A stretch of 64,000 bases of DNA from Lineus longissimus (GCF_910592395.1 NC_088309.1:11038501-11102500), one strand, 5' to 3'; shown: positions 48,001 through 59,724, numbered from the stretch's first letter. The notes: generated by a model from the letters alone, not told the origin. Numbers and translations are program-made.

Positions 48001-50390
48001 GATGGTTAAAAGCAACTTTAACCAAATTATGTGGCATCTCGTGCGAAAGCTCTATCAGGACCTGGGCGAGCGACAGTAGCATGTCACAGCAACAAAGACT
48101 ACTTACCGTTATTATGAACTCCTCCCGAAGAACATCATTGGGCGTGATTTTCAAAACGTAGAGTAGACCGTCAACGGCTCCCGGCAGCGGAATCACCTTT
48201 ACCAAGAACGCTATCACTATCCCTAAAGGTACGAGCGTCGTGAAATAGGACGCCTGAAATAGATCAACAGTTTTCATGATTATTGAAGGCATTTGTACAT
48301 TTGTGATATAGTTCATCACCGAGTCAATGCACCCCTGACTAAGCCATTCATGTACGCACCCTTGACCAAGCCACTTCTCCATACGTTCTTCGATACTGAC
48401 ATCTGCATTCACTTTAAGTAGAAATTGTGTTCTTTATTCACCAGTGCCTCATCGCCGAACAACACATTTTAAAAGAACTTACATACCGGTAAACAGAATC
48501 TCATCTTTTCTACAGTAGCTATAAGATAACATCCACAATCACAAAAGTGTCAAGAAGACTTTCTCCAGAAAGGGTATTTTGTTGGTCGGAATGACTGGCC
48601 TTGGATGACCTACCTTTCCAAGTGAGTAATGTCCAACTATCAACATGAAGTACATGAGCACCCAGAACGTGGCCAGTGATAAAAGGATTTCCCATTGAAT
48701 CTCACCAACGTTACTTATACTCGTGCCATTGCCTATCTGAGCCAAGAATCGATACCTGAAATCAAAGAATTTCTCATTTGAATTAGTTTATCATCTAAAA
48801 TTATTCATTTACTTGTGCTTGTTAGTAATTTAAATACTACATTACGTACTTGAAGTATCAATCAGCATTAAGTGTATATGTGTGCAAACTTATGTTCCCT
48901 AGAAATTATGAAAAGACAGCGAACTATATGTATATACATGTATGTCTAACCAACTCATCATGACAGTATACATCGGGAGTATCAATACATATAGGCATCG
49001 GGCCTACCACCCCCAGCCTTGACTGCACCACACAGCAGTTCTTCCTCTCAGTGTTCTTTAATGTGATTTGTTGTGTTGAATGGCTTCAATCTTTAACTTT
49101 GTTCACCTTCAGCAGAGTGACCCTGCCTTCAGGAAGAATTCGAAGCTTATATCAATTTTACGGCCTAAAAGGCCTTGTATCTTACTTATAATACTCTTCC
49201 GCTGGTTCCATTTGCATATGACCAGAAAAAGATGGATTCACATTTCCTCCATATGACATCGCCGTTGGTGACACTGACAGTGGTGATGCCGTGCTTGTTT
49301 GTTGTTCGTCCTGCACCATGAATTTAAGTTCGGCACAGTTTTGAGTGTTCCAGTCGTTGGCGCACGTGGTCCAGGGCAGCACGTCAGGGGTAAGGACAGT
49401 AGAGGCTATGTAGTGCAAGGGCCAGCTTGACATGTAACTGTAGGGGATCGACGACATGACACTCATGAGGGCCATGCCATAACCTATACCTGAAAAAGTA
49501 CATGTAAATGTGATGGTATCTTTGGGCGAAATGTAAGAAGCTGATAACAAACGAGTTATCACAATCGGCTATAAAAAAGCCCCTTGGTCACTTATTTTTT
49601 TTGTGGATCAAAGCTTCTATCACTCCCTTTTTTTGTCAGTTCCCATTTCCTGATTTTTTTAAAAACTTGGGCAAGGTAGCTGAGAATTACATAGTTTAGC
49701 TCCCATTTTCAACTGACTTGGCAAAAGTCACTTTTATTGTGCCTATACTTGTCAGTAATCTTAACTTACCTTTAAATAATGGACAGAGATTCCAAACTGA
49801 TATCATTCCACCCGATCCGAATTGTCCCAGGCTTATTTCCATATTCATGAGAGGGTAGGCTACGAAGACGAGGACCAGCGCAAAGGCAATCAAATAGAGA
49901 CCTAGAATGGAAGGACAGTTTCTTCATAACGGACTGTTAGCTTTCTCCAGAAGTATATTTGCGCAGCGACATATAACGAACCGAACGAACCGAACGAACT
50001 TATTAGATTTCAATAACTTCGGGTTATTTGGAGGCGACTTTTTATTTTGGCAGCGATCTTGGAGGCAAAATCCAGGTTGACCTCAAAGCTCATCTTGAAG
50101 AGTATGCATGAGAATACAGTGCTTAGGCTGAAACGAAAGGCAGTTTTTTCTTGACTGGACCTGTTTACTGAAATATATGTAGGCATACATATTATGTATC
50201 CTTGAACTTGATTAAACCACTTATCTTTGTCTTGTCCCTTGTCAAACCACTTACCTCCTCCATACTGTAGCATGAGCCATGGCATGTGGCTGAGAAAGCT
50301 GACATTGAAGGTCAATGATAGTGCAGCGAATAGGAAGTCACATCGTGGCCACCAGTGCCCCCGCCTACAGGGAACAAGCTCAGACTCCAT
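45067..50390 (-). CDS. SLC6-B: strongly divergent SLC6 transporter-like protein, 13 exons
   Basis: Exons on the minus strand: 50390-50255, 49901-49770, 49489-49186, 48755-48614, 48253-48107, 47877-47774, 47468-47344, 47181-47069, 46775-46626, 46352-46253, 45932-45832, 45611-45450, 45249-45067. All introns are GT-AG and the frame closes at 632 aa. The fold is SLC6: GQFGSGG and CPLFKG after TM2, EL2 pair C132/C141 within PWTTCANDWNTQNC, IPLPGA after TM5, GSYSR after TM6, TESIVTALADEFF in TM8, LLD in TM10. TM1 has lost the family hallmark: GNxWRFP is SFLSHMP (31-37), so both the Asn and the gate Arg are gone. TM7 Asn is T331 and TM8 Asp is G399. EL2 is longer than in SLC6-A. The first exon starts at 50402 after an acceptor (TTGCTTTGCAG), so a 5' UTR exon lies upstream. 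Substrate unknown; a non-transporting role is possible. Confidence 0.9.
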
Positions 50391-50514
50391 CCAGCGGTAC
50401 GTCTGCAAAGCAAGAGAATACAATTAATATGATTAGATGCATACCTAACTTTTTCGTACAATGCGAGGCCGTTGCCTGTTGCAAAGTTAACTCTGCCGGA
50501 CATTGTGAGACAGC

Positions 50515-51190
50515 CTGCTGAATCTAACTGCATAGCGAACTCGGCCGTATATCATACGACCGTTATCTTCTGAATCAAACTGCATAGCGAACTCGGCCGT
50601 ACAGAATGCGATCGTTGTCTTCTGAATCAAACTGCATGGCGAACTCGGCCGTACATCATACGACCGTTGTCTTCTGAATCAAACTGCATGGCGAACTCGG
50701 CCGTACATCATACGACCGTTGTCTTCTGAATCCAACTGCATAGCGAACTCGGCCGTACAGTATGCGATCGTTGTCTTCTGAATCAAACTGCATGGCGAAC
50801 TCGACCGTACATCATACGACCGTTATCTTCTGAATCCAACTGCATAGCGAACTCGGCGACACAGTATATATGCGATCGTTGTCTTCTGAATCCAACTGCA
50901 CAGCGAACTCGGCCGTACAGTATGCGATCGTCGTCTTCTGAATCCAACTGCACAGTGAACTCGGTCGTACAGTATGCGATGCCGTTGTATTCTGCATCTA
51001 ACTGCAGGAGGGAACTCGGCCGTACAGTATCGTTGCCAGCTGAATCTAACTGCATAGCGAACTCTGCCGTACAGTATGCGATCGTTGTCTTCTGAATCAA
51101 ACTACATGTACATAGCGAACTCAGCCCGTACAGTATGCGATCGTTGTCTTCTGAATCTAACTGCAGGAGGAGACTCTGCCGTCCGTTGCC
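50515..51190. repeat. 52-bp minisatellite, about 13 copies
   Basis: The unit begins CTTCTGAATCxAACTGCAT and continues through GCGAACTCGGCCGTAC. Two unit types are mixed: one ends CAGTATGCGATCGTTGT and one ends CATCATACGACCGTTxT. Late copies are more diverged. Single-copy sequence with GTTGCCT..TGCAA and GGACATTGTG flanks the array on both sides in the same orientation. It lies about 110 bp upstream of the first SLC6-B coding exon, so inside the 5' UTR intron or the promoter. Confidence 0.95.
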
Positions 51191-52110
51191 TAATGCAATG
51201 GGACATTGTGCTAGTGAGCGAAAAATAATACATTGGACTCTACTACCTTAAACGTTCTAAAATCCTCAAATCCAACGTCAATTTTAAACTTGTAATATGA
51301 TGAAGATATGCGGAAAATGGGCCGGGGCAACGTACCTTACCTACAATTCGTCCTTTAACCGTGCATTTTCATATATAGCATACATGTCCCATCAATGAAG
51401 GCACTTGAAAATCTACTTTATGCTGTTATATTATACTGGCAGTTGTTGAGGACAGCTGATGAGGTGATAAAGGACCCGGATTTTACAACAAATGCCTAGA
51501 TTTCGCTGTATTGATCTCGTATAGAACTTCGTCGTTTACATGGTAAATGTAGCTATTGGAACAGTATAGGCCTCCACGGCGAAATGGAATTGATATCGTA
51601 GTGCAAGGAAGATGATAGGGCGGAAACCTATAATGCAACTAGTCAAAACTATGTGGCCCGAGTATTGAGTAGTCTTTGATAATTGTTATCAGAGCGGCAA
51701 TTTGATCTGCATGTCTCTCTCTCTCGCTCTCTATCTCGCTCCCTCTCATCGACTCTGTCCAATGGTCCAGTGTCCTCTCCTTGCTCTTCTTGATTCGTGT
51801 GTTGTGAGGTTAATTTGTCTACTTAATCAAGAAGTTAGACGGAAGGAACTTTAGAGTGCATGTTCAGTTGCACCTGCATGTATTAACATGATAAAACTTT
51901 CTTGGTCTACCCGACATGCCCGATATATCCCCATTTCTAAAACTATTCAAACCAAATGACTTGGATTGTCATCTTCAAAAGACTTTGTGTGCAGCTGTGA
52001 CAAATAAAAGAAGGTTATTGGAATGTTGTTGTCAACATTTAATACATGTCCAGGCTGAACAAGCTTGTATCAACAACTCGTGCGTGATATAGCCTACCAT
52101 GTAAATGGTT
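51191..52110. other. Spacer between minisatellite and foldback element
   Basis: Contains a CT-rich run (CTCTCTCTCTCGCTCTCT) at about 51714-51749. No gene seen. Confidence 0.4.
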
Positions 52111-53027
52111 ACAGGAAAATTCGTCCCCGGATAATTCGTCCCCGGAAAATTCGTCCCCGCAAATTCGTCCCCGGATAATTCGTCCCCAAGGAAAATTCGT
52201 CCCCGGAAAATTCGTCCCCGAGGATAATTCGTCCCCGAGGATAATTCGTCCCTGGAAAGTTCGTCCCCGAGGATAATTCGTCCCCAGAATATTTTACAAA
52301 GTTGAAAGTTGGGGGTTACAGGAAATATATAGAATATATATAGAATATTTTACAAAGTTGAAAGTTTCTGACTTTACTTTCTAAGTCTTGTCGAATGGAC
52401 TGTAGTAATAACTACTACATTCGATTTTTCTCATTCAGTGTAACACCTCTCTTTACTACCATACAGCTAGTTACCTACCCCACTATTTTTATAGTAGGTA
52501 GAAGTAGGCAGGCGAAATATTTTATTGAAGAATTTTGAGCTTTTCTTTCATTTTGACAAGTAAAAATACTTATTTGAAAAAAAAAAAAAATTTCCCCTGC
52601 CTACCTCTACCTACTATGAAAAGAGTGGAGTAGGTAACTAGCTAGTAGGGTAGTAAAGAGAGATATAATGAATGAGAAAAGTCGAAAGTAGTAAGTAGTA
52701 GTTATTACTAGAAAGTAATGTCAGAAACTTTCAATTGTTGTTTGATTTTCCGGGGACGAATTATCTTCGAGGACAAATTTCCCAGGGACGAATTATCCTA
52801 GGGGACACATTTTCCGGGGACGAAATTTTCCTCGGGGACGAATTTTCCAGGGACGAATTATCCTCGGGGACGAATTCTCCAGGGACGAATTATCCTCGGG
52901 GACGAATTATCCAGGGACGAATTTTCCTCGGGGACGAATTTTCCGGGGACGAATTTTCCTAGGGGACGAATTTTCCGGGGACGAGTTTTCCGGGGACGAA
53001 TTTTCTGGGGACGAATTTTCCTAGAGC
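52108..53027. mobile_element. 0.9-kb foldback element with ATTCGTCCCC arrays
   Basis: Outer arms: 52111-52286 holds about nine units of AATTCGTCCCCGGAxA (14-18 bp), and 52749-53022 holds about sixteen inverted units (GGGGACGAATTTTCC). Inner arms 52330-52515 and 52593-52735 are also inverted copies, sharing CTTTACTACC, AGCTAGTTACCTAC and GTAGGTAGA. The centre (about 52516-52592) ends in a 14-A run. CCATGTAAATG occurs at 52097-52107 and 53028-53038, just outside both ends, as a candidate target duplication. No coding capacity. Structure fits a Foldback/Galileo-type element. Confidence 0.85.
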
Positions 53028-53038
53028 CCATGTAAATG

Positions 53039-54503
53039 TGTATATACATTGTAACGAGTAGAAATACTCGAAATTTAATGTGAATGGGAACATATCATGA
53101 TGGACCATCCTCACTTTACCTTGAAAGAATGGTCACTCGTATCTCTACGGCACTGTAACAATAATTCTAAGTCAAGTGCTTTAGATAGTACCTATAGTTA
53201 GTATCGGGGAGAAACTTGCAGCGAGGCTGGAAATCGTAAGTGCATGCATGGCCGCCCAACGCCCAAGATTCGAAGAAAGCTTTTCAAGACGCTGGCGATG
53301 GTAGACCGAGCTACTGAGATCAGCTTGCACCCATCCTCGAAATTCCAGGGTCAGTCATATCCTCCTCCCCTCGCACACAATAGTGTTGAGTGTTGGTCTG
53401 AGCTTCAGAATGGCTTGCACCATGATTAATGCCATGATAATCCTCCAAAAAGGGGATCGGAAGATAAACGAAGAAGGAACTTACCCGACTTACGGACACC
53501 CACTTCGGCATGATGTCGTCTTCGTCTTCAGCAATGAGGTGAGGTCCCAACTGAGGACAACTGTACCATCCGGTAGTACGTCCGAGGCAATATCAGAGAG
53601 GGGTAGACCACAAGGAGATCAGACTGATCATTGGAGTGTCACAACATTGACTTTGAGCAGGGCCCTATACAAGTACAAAGTGCATACAATGTATATACAT
53701 GTAAGGCCTATCTGGGCATTACCCTCGTATATACACATACATGTACGCATAGGTAATATAGGGACCGCATAGAGGACGTGGTTGAGATTCAATGAGCCAT
53801 AATGTATGTGGTCACAATACTTTTTAAAGAGTACATGTATTTGTCTACACTGTCGCAGTGTTTGTGTTGTGTGTATGCCAGTGCAAGATCGTCTTGCGTC
53901 ATGGGTCGTCCACCAGAGATGTCATGAGATGCGGACTTTGATCAGACCTGAGGAAGTCTTTAGCGTCATGTTATCCCGGGGAAGGGGGTGAGGGTTGTAC
54001 AGCATCTTCCATCAGGCCCAAAGACCAAAGTGGCAAACAAAGTCAGGCCCCTGCATCGCAAGTCACGACCTGCAATGAATTTACAATTGACAAAGACGAC
54101 CGAAAAAAGACAACAATCATGCATTTTGCATCGTAATTGTCTCAGGATAATCCGTTCCTCTTTGTCCGTCATTAGTCTGGATTAGGTAATATATATATAC
54201 ATGTACACGAGTTTTTCTGAGAGAAAATATTCTCCTGCATAACAGCCTTCCCCATTTAGATGTTTCTTTCTCAGTGATAACTGGCCGGGACCGCCAAGGC
54301 TTCCTCCTTTTCCATACAGCTTCCCTTCCTCTTGTCCATCGTTTTTGTCAAAGTGACCACATGGCCATCTTGGCCCTCAATCGTGTATTAACATTACTAA
54401 TCTTTACAGACAGCGCGCGTATGGGCGAAGTTAACGGAGGCAACACCGCTGGAAGTTCAGTATGCCACATGAGACTAAATCCGTCGATACCCGATAGGTA
54501 GTA
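53039..54503. other. Intergenic, no supportable gene
   Basis: Several ORFs of 60-130 codons lie on both strands without family motifs. ACATGTA words lie near 53690-53745. An upstream exon of SLC6-B could lie here (donor-like GTAAG on the minus strand near 53495), but I cannot prove it. Confidence 0.3.
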
Positions 54504-54617
54504 GAGGTTTCGCAACCGCCCGGTTAGGCCCTTCGACGACGTTTATCTATTGTTCAGGTAAACTCACACAATAGATAAACGTCGTCGTAGGGCCTAAACG
54601 GGTGGTTGCGAAACCTC
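54504..54617. repeat. 114-nt near-perfect hairpin
   Basis: Two 50-bp arms (54504-54553 and 54568-54617) are reverse complements with three differences, separated by 14 nt. The arms start GAGGTTTCGCAACC. A transcript of either strand would fold into one long stem. It may be a tiny MITE or a hairpin RNA source. Confidence 0.9.
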
Positions 54618-57195
54618 ACTAGTCCTTGCCGTTGACTTTAATATTAATGGATACTGTAGTGGGGTTTTCTGCATTAGACCGGTGCGTTATAGTAATCCGC
54701 CAGATGGAGGTCGTGATGCAAGGCAGGTATGGCCCTCGCAATGGTTTTACAGTATACCCGTCTTGTTCAATATAGGTCCGATTACTCACCACTGTAAACT
54801 CGGCTCGGTGCCGTCACATGGCCCTCTATGATTGTGGTCCGAATTTCCGGCATTTGACTTAAATTATGTTTTATTTTTGAGAATAGCACTGCAGTCGAGA
54901 AGAATTGACGAGGCAAATCAGAATTAGTTGACCAATAGAGGTGCCCTGGATTAAGGCCAGTACGTAGTAGGCTTAAAAAATAATTCTATCATAGTATATA
55001 AAAAAAAACTCATTGGGAAGCTAGTGGGTTTGATCGGAGAAAAGGATGGATAGAAAGAATATGAAAACTTAAGTCAAGGGATCTGAGCAACGGCGAATCA
55101 GAGGCTGAACATACAATGGTTGAGATCGAAGGGCTAGATATCACAAAAAGAGTTGTCTGTTGAATCGATTCGGCTATGGTATCATTATCTTACACTAGAT
55201 TTTTTATGGGCCAGGCAAAACGAAACGTCCTTGATAGGACATTATACTAAATCCATCAGAAATAGGGCCGGGCAATTTTTCAGGGGGATATTTTTACTTC
55301 TACACCGCCCGGTGGCCAAGGAAGTAATTAAAAGGTAATTTAAAGGGGAAACACCCTTGTTCTCGTTTCCAGGTGAAATACTGGCGGACACCGATGACAA
55401 TGCACAGGAATTACATACAGTAATTGATTCACTGGCGTCAAGGTTGCCAGAGCTATGATGCCAAGATGGCGGATACTTCCACAATTGACGTTCGAGTTTT
55501 CCTATGAAAATAGTGATTTATTGTTCAACCAAGTCTTCTGTCACTGTCCTTGCTGCTGTTTGTGATACTTTGTAAGTTAACATCAGCATGTTATTTCACT
55601 ATCTGCTGTTTCACTCATAAAACCATGAAATTTAGCGATAAATGTCCAAAAATTGAGAATATTACAGTACTACGTGTACACTACATACTTATGATACTAG
55701 GCCTACATACATGCACTTAGCCTAGACATTACATCTACATCTACCCGTACTTCATTGGTTTGCTTTTCTCAGTTCATGACTTAGTTTTATCAGCTAGTTT
55801 TATTGATCAGTTGATTTCAGGCTTATTCACAATTGCATGAAGAAAGAATGATATGGAGAGGATCCCCCCTTTCTCATAAATCCTGGGTCCGCCCCTGACT
55901 AACTTTCATACTTTGATGATTTGAGTGATTTTGACTAGCAAGAATCCAGATCCAGATCCAGATGCCCATGGAGATGGACCATACATGCAATGAAATGTAA
56001 CAGTGGTTGGTATGATGGCGTTCATACCAAGTGCTGTACATTTCATTTAGCTTCTGCCTGAATGTGAGCTTGGCGATAAAGTTGAGTGTTATGATGAAAT
56101 TAGTGTATTGTTGTATTCATCATCATCATCATCATCATTTTGGCGTTATGGCCCAGAATTGGGCCTTTGCCTAAAAAAAACCTCCAAAGTCGTCCGGCCT
56201 AACCACCGGGCCACTACGCGCTACCGGGCCACACACAAAGGCTATTTTTTATAGCTCTGGGCTCCTGAATGAGGATTGTGGTGCTGAAGAGGCCGACACT
56301 TGTGCTCTTCCATACAGTCCAAATCACAATGGACGTCTTAATCGAGTCAGGGGTGCGCCACTGAAGGTCACGTGATAGTCGCACGTAATATATATGTAAC
56401 CTTCATAAAACAGCAATAAGCGCATCACTGGCACGACAAAGTCGGTCGTTCAGTGTCACTGATGCGAAGCAGAAGGGATGTCAATTGTGACTTGGAATGT
56501 AGTGATTATTTAAAAAGACCCAAAAACCTTGTGCTTAAATAAACTACTTTCATGGTGGTTTTTGAATTCAATCTATTCATCAAAAAAATTCTTTAAAGGT
56601 TTTGTAGAAGAAATAATGCTTCAGACATTGTCGTCAAACTACAGCAGAGGTGATGGGTCTAAGGAACACTCTACATGTAAGAAGGGATTGTTCCCCAGTA
56701 TCTGTATGCAACTGCTCACCACTGTGTGCAAAGGCTTTGCGTAGTGTGTGCTGTTTTTTAAAACAATAGCTGTAATTTTAATGGAAGTTCTCTGTTATCT
56801 GCAGGTTCACCATTGTGGTTTGATTTCACTCTGCCGTTGCAGGTAAGTACTATTTATTTCATCAGCAACTGTTCACTTTCAAGAAGCTTTGCAAACAACA
56901 TTTCACAGTCTACTGTAAGCTGGCCTCTGGATGAATGAGTTCCTTCAGTCTGACCCTGTATAATACCCTATCGTGACAACCTTCTACATCGATCAAGAGA
57001 AGTCATGACCTGGCTACGATTGCCCTAATCTACTACCAAATCCTTGGGAAATAGCTTTTGTGATGGATGAGATGTTTTCATGGTGAAGCTGCTGAACACG
57101 ATCATTTCAATTCAACTGCGGTAATTGTTTTGTTGTTCTGGAGTATCATCACTTCAGTGTGAACTCACTTCCTAGACGCCGTCATGGCTGTGTTT
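54618..57195. other. Intergenic with weak exon/promoter hints
   Basis: AAGATGGCGG (a YY1-type promoter word) at 55463-55472. (CAT)7 at 56118-56138. A 38-bp stretch at about 56807-56844 lies between CTGCAG and GTAAGT and could be a mini-exon. None leads to a readable protein. Confidence 0.3.
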
Positions 57196-57620
57196 TGGAG
57201 GAATAGGAAGGTTAAGATCAGCTCCTACTCCCACTCCCACTGCGGGTGATTCCCTTTTTGTGAGCTACGTCATCAATAAAAACGGGGTTTCACCGCGTTA
57301 TGTTGTTTACTCGCTCGTGAAAACGACTGGGACCTGCCTGATTCGTAAGTATTCTCCAACTCCTCCGACTTGAAAAAATCAATATTTCTTAATAAATTAT
57401 TATCATAAAATGGGTTTTTACTCTTTGTAATGGTTATGTAGACAAGTGCATCAAGTTGGTTGGTTACGACAACTATCGTTACGGAGCGGAACTGACTACC
57501 CGGCTGACGAGTCGGGTTCGGAATTTCTTAACCGCGTCATCGCGTCACGACTCCCGACTCGAGTTGGAGTCGGGAGTCGGAGTGGGAGTGGGAGTAGGAG
57601 CTGATCTTAACCTCCCTAGC
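57196..57620. mobile_element. Inverted-repeat element with GGGAGT units
   Basis: AGGTTAAGATCAGCTCCTAC and the CCCACT units after it (about 57210-57242) return exactly inverted at about 57580-57612: 33 bp identical. A second, inner 12-bp palindrome GACTCCCGACTC/GAGTCGGGAGTC lies at 57549-57578. Non-coding; likely a MITE. Confidence 0.65.
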
Positions 57621-57834
57621 GTCTGCAAGGTTCGCAAAGATTTGATGTGGTTTTGCCCTATTGGATAAGTGATTGATGTTTCAGATGTATGGTCCTGTTA
57701 AATTCCCCTTAAACTGCAAAACGAATGATGGATGAAGAGTATGTTGACGTCTATAAACCCCCGTGATTGATTTCAATTGTTTTTCCTCAAGTTTTTTTGC
57801 CTTTGTCATGACTGGTGTTTCTATAAATCATTTG

Positions 57835-58725
57835 CCGTGGTCACACTGGGGTTTTAACACGAATTGAATTCGAATTAAAACGTTGATACGTATTGGGGCG
57901 TCGCACTCAATTCGGTTCATACCGATCTCAATCCGCTTTAACCAACACGGTTCTTAAACCGAATTGAATGCGAATCAGCTAATCCGAATCAACGAAACCG
58001 TATTGAGATTTCAAGTGTGACGCGCTTGATACGAATTAAGGTTTTCGATCGCACTGCGCATGCGCCCGGCGCATGGAAAGTGACCTTTGACCGCGGGAAC
58101 TAGTGCTCCGAACTAGTTAACTGATGTATTTAAATGATCTCATGAACTCAAATCGTTTTTCGTTATGCCATAGAATAGGGAAAAATCAACTCCCTTGCAC
58201 GTGACTTGCATTTCCATTTCCTGGCAAGGTATGTTGCCGCCGGTTCGTTGGTCAAAGGTACGCTGGTCAGCAACATCGTCGCGGCGGGGTTTTCCCCGGT
58301 TTTGGCCTCGTTTTCGAGGGCGAGGCCGGGATTCTCCGCTAATAGCGACGGTGGTGTTGACTCGCTGAGGACACTCCTCTTTGACCCGAACTTTGGCAAT
58401 AGGCATGGCCGGGAGATGGAAATGGTCAAGCACCTTACGCGATTTTAACTTGTTAATAATGACTGTGTGATACTGTGATATTATATACTTATATGTTTTG
58501 TACTCGTAAATTTTATTCTCCCATATGGGAGGTTAATAAATAATAATAATAATAATAATAGATGGCGCGTCGTTAGTATGCATTGAGTGTGGCGCGTTTT
58601 AAACCAATTTGAATAGGTATTCGGGCCAGTGTGACGCGACCGTTCTGAAACTGGGTTAATCAATTCGTATTCCGGAGAGCGCTCTACGGAATTCGGTTTC
58701 AATTCGCATCCAGTGTGAACACACC
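57835..58725. mobile_element. Inverted-terminal element with TCACACTGG ends
   Basis: The left end reads GTGGTCACACTGG then CGAATTGAATTCGAATT. The right end, inverted, reads GTGTTCACACTGG then CGAATTGAAACCGAATT. Internal segments rich in AATTCG/CGAATT and GTGTGACGCG repeat in both halves. The middle (58140-58560) is different: CpG-rich, then CCATATGGGAGGTTAATAAA and (AAT)n at 58535-58560. The middle looks like a separate LINE 3' tail inserted into the element. Confidence 0.55.
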
Positions 58726-59262
58726 AATTGATGTCTGGTCTGTGATGCTTATTACACAAATCGGTGTCAGTCTGCCACTGCTGGTACCAGCTAAACTATA
58801 GCCACCCCTGTAGGTGCTCACTATCACTTGGGTATTGCATTGTCATGACAGAGACATGACATCAATTATGTCTTGTGTGTTGACGACCCTGGTGAAAATC
58901 AGCGTCACCTATTGGAAGCCAATGCCCTAATGCAATGCAGCATTTCCTGGTTGAAGTAGTTGTTCCTTTAATTCTGATTCTACGATAAGAGATCTGGGCT
59001 GGGGATTCACTTGAAATTGGATAAGAAAGGGGAGGACCCTGTTCCCTCTGCCACACATGATCCCATCGAACAGGGCCTGTCATTTACTTGTAGGGCCGTG
59101 CCTATAAAATGTCTGATAGTGAACCTACATCCACTACATAGAAATAACCCAAGTAGGCAAGTGGCCATTTAAAAAACCAGCCTATTGCTCTGGTTTGTGG
59201 GCCAGTTTGATAATTTTTTTTGGGTCGTCTCATTCAGCTTTTTGTAGTTTCATAGTCAAGTA
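58726..59262. other. Spacer, nothing recognised
   Basis: No gene or notable repeat seen. Confidence 0.35.
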
Positions 59263-59422
59263 CAGTAGAACCTCTCTATTAAGGACACCGTCGGTACTGA
59301 CAAGTGCTGTCCTTAATAGAGAGGTGTCCTGATAAGAGAGGTCAAGTTGAATGGAAACCACCACTTTGGGACCAAAACTAGTGTCCTTAATAGAGAGGTG
59401 TCCGTTAAGGGAGGTTCCACTG
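59263..59422 (-). mobile_element. pogo-type MITE, copy A
   Basis: 160 bp from CAGTAGAACCTC to GAGGTTCCACTG, with TA directly at both ends (59261-59262, 59423-59424). Internal GTCCTTAATAGAGAGGTGTC occurs twice. CAGT...ACTG ends with a TA target site are typical of pogo/Tigger-related Tc1-mariner elements. No transposase. Confidence 0.8.
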
Positions 59423-59724
59423 TACATCAAACGTTAATTGAGATGACCTCCAATAATTAGGTTTTACAAAGAGAGTCCTGATGATAGATTTAGGCCTCCA
59501 TATTAATATCGACAAAAGTGTGAAAGGGACTGACAGGGAACTATCCAGTGGCCTAGATGTCGAGTAGATATTGCATATATTGGGAAAGGAGTAGATGACT
59601 ATCACAATACTTTTGTTTCACCGATCTATAAAGAATGTTTCTGAATATTTAGTCAAACCTTAGTCAAAAGAACAACATAAGAAACAAACTTATTTAGATT
59701 ATAAAACCTTTGGGCTGAGGATTG

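Noticed and set aside
50515-51190. Regular repeats resembling a CRISPR array
   Set aside because: Units are contiguous 52-bp tandem copies without unique spacers, in a eukaryotic gene context; this is a minisatellite.
53320-53550. Upstream coding exon of SLC6-B
   Set aside because: A donor-like GTAAG and a phase-compatible MPKWVS reading exist, but SLC6-A starts at the equivalent of the 50390 ATG, and nothing supports the longer N-terminus.
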